Source: QVMG01 sp032073245
Lineage (GTDB): Bacteria; Bacteroidota; Bacteroidia; Bacteroidales; Tannerellaceae
DNA: 64,000 bases
Assembly: GCA_032073245.1 (NCBI GenBank)
Contig: DAMANX010000009.1
Location: 98,830-162,829 of the forward strand
Direction: 5' to 3'
Shown: positions 53,006-61,633 of the stretch, piece after piece
How positions within the stretch are numbered: the stretch's first letter is position 1
Layout: each line of letters begins with the position of its first letter
Program-made: the position numbers and the translations under genes
Notes under the pieces: generated by a model
Database searches by the model: none
What the model was told of the DNA's origin: nothing
The model's input: only the letters and a program-made list of their open reading frames with translations

Positions 53006-53518
53006 ATGAATGCGTTGCAATTTCAGAAAAAATTATTGGGCATGCAAGAAAACATGATGAATTTTGCCCTGATGCTAACAGCCGATCGTGATGACGCCCA
53101 AGATCTGTTGCAGGATACAACCCTTAAAGTATTAAACAACCAGGAAAAGTTTGTGGATAATGTAAACTTCAAAGGGTGGGTATTGACCGTCATGCGTAAT
53201 ATTTTCATTAATAATTATCACAAGATTGTCCGTACACAGACCGTAATCGATCAAAATGCAGACTTGTATAATCTGGATGTTATGTCAGAGTCTGGGTTTA
53301 ATTCGCCTGATAGTACATATCAAATTCAGGAAATAACAAAAGCCATCGATAACTTGAACAACGATTTGAGAATACCTTTCTCCCTGTTTTTAAGTGGCTA
53401 TAAGTATAATGAGATTGCAGAACAATTAGAAGTTCCTCTGGGAACAGTGAAAAGTCGTATCTTTTTTGCCCGTCAGGAATTGCAGAAAGTCCTAAGAGAT
53501 TTCCGTAAAGAATTATAA
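53006..53518 (+). CDS. ECF-type RNA polymerase sigma factor
   Basis: The 170-residue protein has sigma region 2 (FALMLTADRDDAQDLLQDTT, VNFKGWVLTVMRNIFINNYH) and region 4 (FSLFLSGYKYNEIAEQLEVP, GTVKSRIFFARQELQKVL). Regions 1 and 3 are absent, as in group 4 sigma factors. No anti-sigma gene (FecR or zinc-finger type) is beside it, so control is by another route, perhaps transcriptional from its long leader. Its targets are unknown. A strong terminator directly follows, so it is a single-gene unit. Confidence 0.9.
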   Translation: MNALQFQKKLLGMQENMMNFALMLTADRDDAQDLLQDTTLKVLNNQEKFVDNVNFKGWVLTVMRNIFINNYHKIVRTQTVIDQNADLYNLDVMSESGFNSPDSTYQIQEITKAIDNLNNDLRIPFSLFLSGYKYNEIAEQLEVPLGTVKSRIFFARQELQKVLRDFRKEL

Positions 53519-53535
53519 AACTTTAATATATAGTG

Positions 53536-53572
53536 ATAAAGCCGCCTTGTATATATTACAGGGCGGCTTTAT
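53536..53572 (+). terminator. terminator of the sigma-factor gene
   Basis: ATAAAGCCGCCT and GGGCGGCTTTAT pair around 13 bases, 18 bases after the stop. Confidence 0.85.
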
Positions 53573-53588
53573 TGTTTTATGGGGATTA

Positions 53589-53727
53589 GAAGTTTAAGTA
53601 TAGCGACGGTGGTAGAGACTGGGCTTGCCCTGTCTCCGTATAAACAATATCCATCAAATCAATGTGTTGTTCAATAGAGAGACAGGGCAAGCCCAGTCTC
53701 TACCACCGTCGTAATTATCTTCAAATC
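53589..53727. repeat. palindromic intergenic element, family 1 copy b
   Basis: A perfect 33-base inverted repeat lies at 53604-53636 and 53679-53711 (starting CGACGGTGGTAGAGACTGGG). It is flanked by weaker outer arms. The right end ATTATCTTCAAAT is shared with 48708-48823, although the inner arms differ completely. The 340-base space 53519-53858 otherwise holds only a terminator and a promoter element. Confidence 0.75.
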
Positions 53728-53831
53728 TAACATTATCTAAAGCTTCTTTCCACGAAAGCCAAGGCTAATCAGCAATTCCTCTCTTTTCTCAAAAAGTCCA
53801 AAAGGAATTATCATCATATATTATTATTAAG

Positions 53832-53839
53832 TACTTTTG
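53832..53839 (+). promoter_or_regulatory. promoter -7 element of the threonine aldolase gene
   Basis: TACTTTTG, 20 bases before the ATG. Confidence 0.5.
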
Positions 53840-53858
53840 GCTCCAAAATGAAATAATT

Positions 53859-54887
53859 ATGAGAAGTTTTGCAAGCGATAATAATTCAGGGGTACATCCC
53901 GATATAATGGATGCAATCATCAGGGCAAATGATAACCACGCTGTTGGATATGGTGATGACCCATGGACCATTGCGGCATCTATTCGGATAAAAGAAGTAT
54001 TTGGTGCACAAGCTGAACCTTATTTTGTTTTTAATGGGACAGGGGCTAATTCGGTTGCTTTACAGGCTGTTACCCGACCATTCAATAGTATTCTTTGTGC
54101 TGAAACTGCACACATTTATGTCGATGAATGCGGGGCGCCAGCACGTATGACGGGATGCGCTATCACAGCAATCCCTACTCCGGATGGTAAATTAACTCCT
54201 GAATTGATTAAACCACGTTTGCATAACTTTGGTGTATGCCACCATTCCCAACCTAAAGTTGTTTATATTTCCCAGGTATCTGAGTTGGGAACTGTTTATA
54301 CAATCGACGAGGTGAAAGCAATTGCCGATCTATTACATTCTTATGATATGTATCTTCACATGGATGGTGCACGTTTGGCTAATGCCTGTGCTTATCTGAA
54401 TTGTACAATGAAGCAATTGACTGTAGACGCCGGAGTGGATATTCTGAGCTTTGGAGGTACCAAGAATGGTATGATGATGGGAGAAGCAGTGATTGCTTTT
54501 CGTCCGGAACTTGCAGATAATCTGCAGTATTATCGTAAACAATCTGCTCAATTGGCTTCTAAACTTCGTTACCTGTCTGCTCAATTTATTCCTTACCTGG
54601 AGAATAATCTTTGGTTGGAGAATGCAATGAAGGCAAATATCAGTGCTCTTAAACTGGAAGAGGTATTGCGTGTTTATCCACAGATCAAATTTACTCAAAA
54701 GGTTGAATCCAATCAACTTTTCTTTACTATTGCTCCGGAAGCTTTGAAGCGTTTACAGGAGAAATACTTCTTCTATATGTGGAATGAAGATCTTAATGAA
54801 GCACGCCTCGTAACATCATGGGATACAACGGGTGAAGATATTGCAAGCTTCGAACAATCACTAAAGGAAATAATGGAAAGTATATAA
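53859..54887 (+). CDS. low-specificity L-threonine aldolase
   Basis: The 342-residue PLP enzyme of the beta-eliminating lyase/threonine aldolase family splits threonine or allo-threonine into glycine and acetaldehyde. RSFASDNNSGVHPDIMDAII is the family start, LHMDGARLANACAYLN contains the substrate-side residues, and DILSFGGTKNGMMMGEAVI carries the PLP-binding lysine. Length is normal. The gene has its own promoter element. The next gene begins 46 bases downstream at its preferred ATG and could be cotranscribed. Confidence 0.88.
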   Translation: MRSFASDNNSGVHPDIMDAIIRANDNHAVGYGDDPWTIAASIRIKEVFGAQAEPYFVFNGTGANSVALQAVTRPFNSILCAETAHIYVDECGAPARMTGCAITAIPTPDGKLTPELIKPRLHNFGVCHHSQPKVVYISQVSELGTVYTIDEVKAIADLLHSYDMYLHMDGARLANACAYLNCTMKQLTVDAGVDILSFGGTKNGMMMGEAVIAFRPELADNLQYYRKQSAQLASKLRYLSAQFIPYLENNLWLENAMKANISALKLEEVLRVYPQIKFTQKVESNQLFFTIAPEALKRLQEKYFFYMWNEDLNEARLVTSWDTTGEDIASFEQSLKEIMESI

Positions 54888-54932
54888 TGCTTTTTGTTAG
54901 CTTTGCCTGATAATGATCTAAATAAAATACCT

Positions 54933-56795
54933 ATGAAACGATTTTTACTTTGGCTCACGGCGATAGTACTGGTGTGCCCATTTAATGATTTGCAATCCCA
55001 ACGCCTCGGGGATGCCGAAGATAATACTTATCGTATTATGAGTTACAATATCCGTAGCGGTAGAGGTATGGATAATGTGATTGATCTGCAACGTATTGCT
55101 GATGTAATTAATAAATTATCGCCGAATGTTGTTGCCGTTCAGGAAGTGGATAATATGACCGGCCGTAGTGGGAAAGTAGATGTTCTGCGTGAACTTGCTA
55201 ACGAAACATTAATGTTTCCTATCTTTTCAGCAGCAATACCACACGATGGAGGTCAATATGGAGTGGGTATATTAAGTAAAGAAAAGCCTGTTCGTACCTA
55301 TTCTCTCCCTTTACCGGGAAAAGAAGAAGCACGTACATTGCTGGTTGTCGAATTTGATAAGTTCATAATGGGCTGTACTCATTTTTCGCTGACTGAAGAA
55401 GATCGGATGACATCAGTAGATATTATCCGGAAAGAAGCTGAAAAAGCAGTAAAACCTTTCTTTATTGCAGGTGATCTGAATGCCGAACCGGACTCTCCGG
55501 TGATGGAATCCGTTCAAAAAGATTTTCTTTTACTCAATAATCCGAAACAATTTACATTTCCGGCCAATGAGCCTCGTGAATGCATAGACTATATTGCTGC
55601 TTATAAAAAGGAGAACGCTCCGTTTACTGCTCTTCGTAGTTGGGTTGTGAATGAGCCTGTGGCTTCTGATCATCGTCCGGTTGTAATCGATGTAAGATTT
55701 CAGGCAAAGAAAGAAGATATTTTCTACGCTGCTCCTTATTTGCAGAATCCGGTTGACGGAGGTATCACAATTATGTGGCAAACACGTGTTCCTACTTACA
55801 GCTGGGTTGAATACGGAACCGATACTTTAAATTTGAAGAAGGAAAGAACTATTGTTGATGGGCAGGTGATCTGTAATGATTTGCATAACAAGATCCGTTT
55901 ATCAGATATTAAACCCGGACAAACCTATTATTACCGTGTATGTTCGCAGGAAATATTGCTTTATCAGGCGTATAAAAAGGTATTCGGCGAGACAGCAGTA
56001 TCTCCTTTTTATTCATTTACCTTACCCGATGCCAATACGAAAGACTTTACAGCACTTATCTTTAATGATATACACAAACAGGAAGCGACATTAAATGGTC
56101 TTTATGATCTGGTGAAAGATGTGCCGTATGATTTTGTGTTCTTTAATGGAGATTGTGTGGATGATCCGGCGAATGAAGCGGAAGCTTTATATCATATTGC
56201 TATGCAATGTCAGAAAGTAGGTGCTTCCAGTCGCCCTGTTTTCTATTTGCGTGGAAACCATGAGATACGCAATGCTTATTCTATAGGGTTACGTGAATTG
56301 TTTGATTACGTAGGTGATAAAACTTATGGAGCATTCAATTGGGGAGATACTCGTTTTGTGATGCTTGATTGCGGTGAAGATAAACCGGATACTACCTGGG
56401 TTTATTATGGCTTGAATGATTTTACTCAATTGCGTCAGGATCAGGTGGGTTTCCTTCAGAGAGAACTTTCAAACCCTGCTTACAAACAAGCTACTAAACG
56501 TGTATTGGTGAATCATATTCCTTTGTATAGCAAACGTCCTCAGCGTTATAATCCTTCTTTTGATTTGTGGGGTGGTTTGTTGGCGGATGCTCCTTTCAAT
56601 ATCAATCTTAGCGCACATACACATCGTTATGAGTATATTCCCAAAGGGGAAGCTGGTAATAATTTCCCTGTAATTGTAGGAGGTAGCCAACGGTTGGAAT
56701 CGGCAACGGTTATGGTACTTCAAAAGAAAGGAAATGAAATGACCTTACGTGTACTGAATGGTAGAGGTGAAACAGTGTATGATTTAAAACTATAA
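54933..56795 (+). CDS. secreted two-domain endonuclease/phosphatase plus metallophosphoesterase
   Basis: The frame starts at 54894, but ATG at 54933 (MKRFLLWLTAIVLVCP) opens a proper signal peptide, giving 620 residues. The first domain (about 25-265) is an endonuclease/exonuclease/phosphatase fold (IMSYNIRSGRGMDNVIDLQR, VVAVQEVDNMTG, IAGDLNAEPDSPVMES, SDHRPVVIDV). An FN3-like segment follows (GGITIMWQTRVPTYSWVEYG), then a calcineurin-like phosphoesterase (NDIHKQE, NGDCVDD, LRGNHEIRN, NHIP, HTHRYEY). All metal ligands of both catalytic domains appear present. A periplasmic scavenger of phosphate from nucleic acids or phosphodiesters is inferred. Confidence 0.85.
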   Translation: MKRFLLWLTAIVLVCPFNDLQSQRLGDAEDNTYRIMSYNIRSGRGMDNVIDLQRIADVINKLSPNVVAVQEVDNMTGRSGKVDVLRELANETLMFPIFSAAIPHDGGQYGVGILSKEKPVRTYSLPLPGKEEARTLLVVEFDKFIMGCTHFSLTEEDRMTSVDIIRKEAEKAVKPFFIAGDLNAEPDSPVMESVQKDFLLLNNPKQFTFPANEPRECIDYIAAYKKENAPFTALRSWVVNEPVASDHRPVVIDVRFQAKKEDIFYAAPYLQNPVDGGITIMWQTRVPTYSWVEYGTDTLNLKKERTIVDGQVICNDLHNKIRLSDIKPGQTYYYRVCSQEILLYQAYKKVFGETAVSPFYSFTLPDANTKDFTALIFNDIHKQEATLNGLYDLVKDVPYDFVFFNGDCVDDPANEAEALYHIAMQCQKVGASSRPVFYLRGNHEIRNAYSIGLRELFDYVGDKTYGAFNWGDTRFVMLDCGEDKPDTTWVYYGLNDFTQLRQDQVGFLQRELSNPAYKQATKRVLVNHIPLYSKRPQRYNPSFDLWGGLLADAPFNINLSAHTHRYEYIPKGEAGNNFPVIVGGSQRLESATVMVLQKKGNEMTLRVLNGRGETVYDLKL

Positions 56796-56798
56796 TAA

Positions 56799-57212
56799 AT
56801 GGATCCAAGAGTTGAAAAGCGTTTGCGGGAGCGGTCTGCTAAAAACCCGTATGTAAATTATCTGGGTGTTGAATTGTTGAAGTTGGAAGAAGGTAGGGTA
56901 GAAGCACGTATGCCTCTGACCGATGAGCAAAAGCAATATAGCGGTGTCAGCCATGGAGGCGTATTGGCTGCGCTGGCAGATACAATTGCCGGATTTGCTG
57001 CTTATACAATGACCCCGCTTGAAAACGATGTCTTGACAGCCGAGATGAAAATCTCTTTTCTACGTGCTGCATGGGGAAAAGAATTAAGGGCAATAGGTTA
57101 TGTGGTTAAACCGGGACGGAATGTTCACTTCAGTGAGTGCGAAATATATTGTGATGATAAGCTGGTGGCAAAAGCATCTGGTACATTTTGTGTAGTTAGG
57201 CCACAAGTGTAA
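56799..57212 (+). CDS. PaaI-type hotdog thioesterase
   Basis: This 137-residue single hotdog-fold acyl-CoA thioesterase has the PaaI/COG2050 pattern: NYLGVELLKLEEGRVEARMP, the active-site loop SGVSHGGVLAALADTIAGFA, and DVLTAEMKISFLRAAWGKEL. It probably hydrolyses a hydroxyphenylacetyl- or similar CoA ester; the substrate is unknown. It starts three bases after the stop of the phosphoesterase gene, so the two are cotranscribed. The palindromic element that follows begins three bases past its stop. Confidence 0.88.
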   Translation: MDPRVEKRLRERSAKNPYVNYLGVELLKLEEGRVEARMPLTDEQKQYSGVSHGGVLAALADTIAGFAAYTMTPLENDVLTAEMKISFLRAAWGKELRAIGYVVKPGRNVHFSECEIYCDDKLVAKASGTFCVVRPQV

Positions 57213-57214
57213 GC

Positions 57215-57389
57215 GTAAGCATTCGGCGTAGTACGCCTCATTCAGTAGTCAAAGGAGTCAGAGGAGTTAAGGAGTTAAATAGTCGCAATGCACTATAATC
57301 TTCTTGACTACAAAGGAGCGAGCGACTGATAACTACTTGACTCCTTTGACTCCTAAGCATGAGGAATACGCAGTAGCCCGAATGCTTAC
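57215..57389. repeat. palindromic intergenic element, family 2 copy a
   Basis: Arms begin GTAAGCATTCGG and end CGAATGCTTAC. Inside them short direct repeats (AGTCAAAGGAG, AGTTAAGGAG) face their complements (CTCCTTTGACTCC). The element is 175 bases long. A closely similar copy lies at 59046-59215, on the other side of the serine hydrolase gene. Confidence 0.8.
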
Positions 57390-57434
57390 CTATAAGCTCA
57401 TGATTTGAGACTATTTAACATATAATTGCAACGT

Positions 57435-57466
57435 CAAAGGCAAAGCTATTTGTAGCTTTGCCTTTG
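57435..57466 (+). terminator. hairpin upstream of the serine hydrolase gene
   Basis: CAAAGGCAAAGCTA pairs perfectly with TAGCTTTGCCTTTG around four bases. It can end transcription from the thioesterase gene. Confidence 0.65.
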
Positions 57467-57485
57467 TTATTAAATAAGTATCGGT

Positions 57486-59057
57486 ATGTTGTGTAAAGCT
57501 GTGCGTTTCATTCTCATTTCAATGGTTGTAACCGGGATTTTCATCTCTTGTTCAGAACCAACCCGTATCGTTCGTTATGGTGATATGCTTCCTCGAAGTA
57601 ATCCCGAAAACCAAGGTGTTTCTACAGAGGGTATCCTTCGTTTCCTGGAAGAAGTGAAAAGTAAACAGATGGAAATGCATAGTTTTATGTTTATGCGTCA
57701 CGGAAAAGTGATCTCGGAATGTTGGTGGCATCCGTATAAAGCTGATATAAATCATGTAATGCACTCCGCTTCTAAAACTTTTACTTCTACGGCAATAGGT
57801 TTTGCAGTGAAAGAAGGTAAGATTAAAGTGACTGATAAGGTTATCTCTTTTTTTCCGGATGATCTGCCTCAAACAGTTTCTCCTTACCTCAAGGAATTGA
57901 CTATAAAAGATCTTCTTACTATGACGGCAGGCCATGAAGAAGCCCCTGTTTTTACGATAGATGACACCAACTGGGTACGTTCTTTCCTTGCTGCTCCAAT
58001 TGTAAATGAGCCTGGTACACGTTTTGTTTACAGTTCCTATGCTTCTTATATGTTATCTGCAATTATTACCAAATTAACGGGCGAATCCATGTTTGATTAC
58101 TTGAAACCCCGTTTGTTTGATCCGCTGGGAATAACAGGTATCCAATGGGAGGCCGATTCAAACGGAATATCAGCAGGAGGATGGGGATTACGTATGAAGA
58201 CGGTTGATATGGTTAAACTAGGACAATTATATCTGCAAAAGGGTGTTTGGGAGGGAGAGCGCTTATTGCCTGCATCCTGGATTGAAGATGCTTCATCACC
58301 ACTTGTTTACCAGCGTCCGGATCGTACTCCGGCAGAAAATGCTACGGATGAAGGTGCACAAGGTTATGGTTATCAGATATGGATATCCACGCATAATTCT
58401 TATCGGGCCGACGGAGCCTACGGGCAATTTATATTGGTTATGCCGGAACAGGATGCTGTTATTGCTATCACTGCCAGAGTATCGGACATGCATAAGATAA
58501 TGGATCTCGTATGGGAGAATCTTTACCCTGTCATGTTTCCTAGGCGTCTACCGGCGGATGAAGATATATGGGAAAATTTTAATACGGTGAAATCTTCTTT
58601 GCGTATTAAGAATCCTTTCCAAACTCCAGACGGCCTTCAATTGCTTACAGATACTACATTTACCTATCAAATGAATGCCAATGAACAAGGAATTCAAAGC
58701 GTGTCTTTTCAGTTTGATGCAAATGCGCAGTGCCAATTGACTCTGACAACTAGTAGCGATACATATACTTTTCCTTTTGGAGAAGATAACTGGCTTTACG
58801 GAGAAACAGATCGTCCAGGGCCTTATTTCCTCAACTCGCGTAGAAACCCTTCAGGGCTTGCTCCTTTTACAATAGCAGGCTATAGTAGTTGGCTGCGATC
58901 CGACCTTTTACAATTACGTCTTTATTATCTGACAGATATTCAATATGAAACTTATTCCTGTCACTTTGGAAATAAGCAGCTGACTCTTGAATTGACCAAC
59001 AGTCAATACCCTGATGCTACTCCTATAATGCTGAAAGGAGAGCTTCATTCGACGTAG
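57486..59057 (+). CDS. serine hydrolase lipoprotein, beta-lactamase/transpeptidase fold
   Basis: The 523-residue lipoprotein has its lipobox in MVVTGIFISCSEPTR. The class C-type serine motif SxxK is in MHSASKTFTSTAIGFAVKEG near residue 97, and the YxS/N motif in RFVYSSYASYMLSAIITKLT. SYRADGAYGQFILVMP gives the third motif region. A beta-rich C-terminal extension of about 150 residues follows. It is paralogous to the C-terminal half of the gene at 59257. Esterase or D-amino peptidase activity at the envelope is inferred. Its last three codons and stop lie in the repeat element at 59046. Confidence 0.85.
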   Translation: MLCKAVRFILISMVVTGIFISCSEPTRIVRYGDMLPRSNPENQGVSTEGILRFLEEVKSKQMEMHSFMFMRHGKVISECWWHPYKADINHVMHSASKTFTSTAIGFAVKEGKIKVTDKVISFFPDDLPQTVSPYLKELTIKDLLTMTAGHEEAPVFTIDDTNWVRSFLAAPIVNEPGTRFVYSSYASYMLSAIITKLTGESMFDYLKPRLFDPLGITGIQWEADSNGISAGGWGLRMKTVDMVKLGQLYLQKGVWEGERLLPASWIEDASSPLVYQRPDRTPAENATDEGAQGYGYQIWISTHNSYRADGAYGQFILVMPEQDAVIAITARVSDMHKIMDLVWENLYPVMFPRRLPADEDIWENFNTVKSSLRIKNPFQTPDGLQLLTDTTFTYQMNANEQGIQSVSFQFDANAQCQLTLTTSSDTYTFPFGEDNWLYGETDRPGPYFLNSRRNPSGLAPFTIAGYSSWLRSDLLQLRLYYLTDIQYETYSCHFGNKQLTLELTNSQYPDATPIMLKGELHST

Positions 59058-59215
59058 TACGCCTCATTGAGTCGTCAAAGAAGTTAAGAAGTCAAAGGAG
59101 TTAAGTAGCTGCAATGCACTATAATCTAATTGACTACCAAGGAGCGAAGCGACTGATAACTACTTGACTCCTTTAACTCCTAAGCAAGAGGGATACGCAC
59201 TAGACCGAATGCTTA
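59046..59215. repeat. palindromic intergenic element, family 2 copy b
   Basis: It begins CATTCGACGTAGTACGCC and ends CCGAATGCTTA. Internal words such as GTAGTACGCCTCATT and GCAATGCACTATAATCT are shared with 57215-57389. The start overlaps the 3' end of the serine hydrolase gene and supplies its stop codon. Confidence 0.8.
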
Positions 59216-59256
59216 TCTTATAAAAACCATATTATTAATTCTCAAATAGTGTTATT

Positions 59257-61110
59257 ATGAAAAGATCAAATGTAAGAAAAGTGTTTTATGTGCTTTTTCT
59301 AATCGTCGCTGTGCTTCCTGTTTTCGGACAACTAACTAATCCCCGCCTTGTCATCCGTTCTGATGACATGGGTGCTTTTCATTCGGTAAATGTAGCTTCT
59401 ATAGAGGCCTATAAAAACGGTATCGAAACTGCTGTGGAAGTAATGCCTGTAACGCCGTGGTTCCTTGAAGCGGCGCGTATGCTTCGGGAATATCCCGGAC
59501 TGGATGTTGGGGTTCATCTGGCAATCACCAGCGAATGGGATGATGTGAAATGGCGTCCGCTAACTTCTTGTCCAAGCCTTGTGGATGCTGATGGCTATTT
59601 TTATCCGCAAATGAATCCGCATAAAGCTTATCCCGGGCAATCGGTATCTGAGAATAAATGGAAACTGGATGAGGTAGAAAGGGAATTCAGGGCTCAGATA
59701 GAACTAACACTTAAATATATCCCTCAGGCCAGCCATCTTTCGGGACACATGGGATCAATGCGATTTGATAAAGATGTTTCAGCAATGGTGCAACGTTTGG
59801 CTGAAGAATATAATTTGTCTTTTGTCGACCGTGGAGAATCTGCAGAGCGATATAATGTTTCCTTTGTGGGTTATAAAGGTTCGAATGCGACCGACATGAA
59901 AGAATCAAGCTTTATTAATATGCTAAAGACTTTAGAGCCCGGAAAGAATTATATTTTCCTTGATCACCCGGCACTTAACAATGATGAGATGCAGACAGTG
60001 GGGCACACTGGTTATGAATGGGTAGCCGAAGACCGGCAAGGGGTTACCGATCTGTTTACAAGTGCCCGTGTTAAACAAGCCATAAAAGAGAATGGAATAG
60101 AACTTATTACTTATAATGAACTAACTAAAGCCCTTCCTCGCAGTACACCTCAGGCCGAGAAAGTAAATGCAAAAGGGATCGCTAACTATCTGGATGCTGT
60201 TAAAAAGAGTGGTCAGGATTTGCATAGCCTGATGATTGTACGTCATGGAAAGGTTGTTGCAGAACATTGGTTGGGTGATAATGCAGCTAATAAACCGCAT
60301 ATTCTTAATTCGGTAAGTAAAACTTTTACTTCTACAGCTATTGGGTTTGCAGTGAATGAAGGCCGGTTGAAAGTAACTGATAAAGTGATCTCTTTCTTCC
60401 CGGATAAACTGCCGGCTGAAGTAACTCCTTATCTGAAACAATTAGAAATACGCCATTTATTGACTATGTCGGTTGGGCATGATGTAGATCCGACGGGTTC
60501 CATAACCCGGAAAGAAGGCCTTGATTGGGTGGAAGGATTTCTTGCGTTTCCGATAGAGCATGAGCCCGGAACTGTTTATGTTTATAATAGCCTGGCTACT
60601 TATATGCTATCGGCTATTATTCAAAAAATAACCGGTGAAAAAGTAATAGACTATATTTATCCGCGTCTTTTACGCCCGTTAGGTATCGTTGGGGCAACCT
60701 GGCAGGAAAGCCCACAAGGTATTAATATTGGTGGATGGGGATTGTATGTAAAGACAGAAGATATGGCAAAGCTTGGACAATTCTACCTGCAAAGAGGTAA
60801 ATGGAATGGAAAGCAGCTTTTACCCGAATCATGGTTTGATGAGGCCAGCCGTTCCCATATCGCTTCATTGCCGGCAGGGGTAAAACGCGAAAACCTGACT
60901 GCTAAACCAAAAGATAGTGATTGGTTGCAAGGATATGGTTATCAGTTATGGCGTAGTCGTCACAACTCTTATCGTGCCGATGGAGCTAACGGACAATTTA
61001 TCTTGATTCTGCCGGAAAAGGATGCTGTTATTGTTACTACTGCTCATATAAACGATATGCAGGCCGAGCTTAATCTTATATGGAAATATCTGATGCCGGC
61101 TTTAAAGTAA
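59257..61110 (+). CDS. fusion of YdjC/ChbG-type deacetylase and serine beta-lactamase domain
   Basis: The 617-residue protein has a signal peptide (VFYVLFLIVAVLPVFG). Residues about 25-285 are a YdjC/ChbG carbohydrate deacetylase domain: LVIRSDDMGAFHSVNVASIE with the metal-binding Asp pair, VGVHLAITSEW, and ASHLSGHMGSMRFDKDVS. Residues about 300-617 are a beta-lactamase-type domain with the serine in LNSVSKTFTSTAIGFAVNEG, then YNSLATYMLSAIIQKITGE and SYRADGANGQFILILPEKDA. The fusion suggests that both activities act on one substrate, for example deacetylation and ester or peptide cleavage of a glycan at the envelope. Confidence 0.85.
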   Translation: MKRSNVRKVFYVLFLIVAVLPVFGQLTNPRLVIRSDDMGAFHSVNVASIEAYKNGIETAVEVMPVTPWFLEAARMLREYPGLDVGVHLAITSEWDDVKWRPLTSCPSLVDADGYFYPQMNPHKAYPGQSVSENKWKLDEVEREFRAQIELTLKYIPQASHLSGHMGSMRFDKDVSAMVQRLAEEYNLSFVDRGESAERYNVSFVGYKGSNATDMKESSFINMLKTLEPGKNYIFLDHPALNNDEMQTVGHTGYEWVAEDRQGVTDLFTSARVKQAIKENGIELITYNELTKALPRSTPQAEKVNAKGIANYLDAVKKSGQDLHSLMIVRHGKVVAEHWLGDNAANKPHILNSVSKTFTSTAIGFAVNEGRLKVTDKVISFFPDKLPAEVTPYLKQLEIRHLLTMSVGHDVDPTGSITRKEGLDWVEGFLAFPIEHEPGTVYVYNSLATYMLSAIIQKITGEKVIDYIYPRLLRPLGIVGATWQESPQGINIGGWGLYVKTEDMAKLGQFYLQRGKWNGKQLLPESWFDEASRSHIASLPAGVKRENLTAKPKDSDWLQGYGYQLWRSRHNSYRADGANGQFILILPEKDAVIVTTAHINDMQAELNLIWKYLMPALK

Positions 61111-61150
61111 GGTGAGTTCGGTATAAAGGTTGGATTCAAATTGAGAGTGT

Positions 61151-61386
61151 CTAAAAAGTAGTATCAACTTTCTCCTCCTTAGCAAAGGAGGAGTACCCGA
61201 ACGAAGAGAGGGGGAGGTGGTTTGGTGTGGCTTATATTATATAAACTTTAAAATAACACTTTAAGGTTACACCAAACCACCTCACCCCCGCAAGCGGCGG
61301 TTCCCTCCTCCTTTGCTAAGGAGGAGAAATTTGTCGCTATTAACTTAGGTAGTTGACTCTTTGATAGCCTATGCGTTACTTTTTAG
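61151..61386. repeat. palindromic element with CTAAAAAGTA ends
   Basis: Terminal inverted repeats CTAAAAAGTA (61151-61160) and TACTTTTTAG (61377-61386) enclose long inner arms, of which TCTCCTCCTTAGCAAAGG at 61171 and the complementary block at 61305-61327 are the clearest. A second pair is GGTTTGGTGT and ACACCAAACC. The 236 bases contain no gene. Confidence 0.75.
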
Positions 61387-61436
61387 TCCGCCCAATACGA
61401 ACTTAAATCAATAAATAGCTTACTAAAAATGTGTTT

Positions 61437-61518
61437 GACAACTGTGGAACAGGTGACCGACAGTTGTCAAACAGCTGACTGACAATTGTCGAACAGCTGT
61501 CCGACAGCTGTCGGACAC
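61437..61518. repeat. tandem array of 11-base palindromic units
   Basis: Units of the form RACARYTGTCN follow one another at an 11-base step, with near-identical 22-base units starting at 61437, 61459, 61481 and 61503. GACAATTGTC and GACAGCTGTC are perfect palindromes. The array lies 58 bases upstream of the -33 element of the prolyl oligopeptidase gene. Confidence 0.75.
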
Positions 61519-61575
61519 TAATGAGTTCTTATTGTTATGAAATTGTATCAACCATCATAAGAAAATATGAATGTA

Positions 61576-61605
61576 TTGTTGTTTCCTTATTAGTTTTTAT
61601 CTTTG
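61576..61605 (+). promoter_or_regulatory. promoter of the prolyl oligopeptidase gene
   Basis: TTG, 19 bases, TATCTTTG: a full Bacteroidota match, 28 bases before the ATG. Confidence 0.65.
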
Positions 61606-61633
61606 ACCACACAAATCTAAACGAAGAAGCTGC

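Noticed and set aside
61437..61518. CRISPR array
   Set aside because: The 11/22-base units are contiguous without spacers, and no cas gene is in the window.
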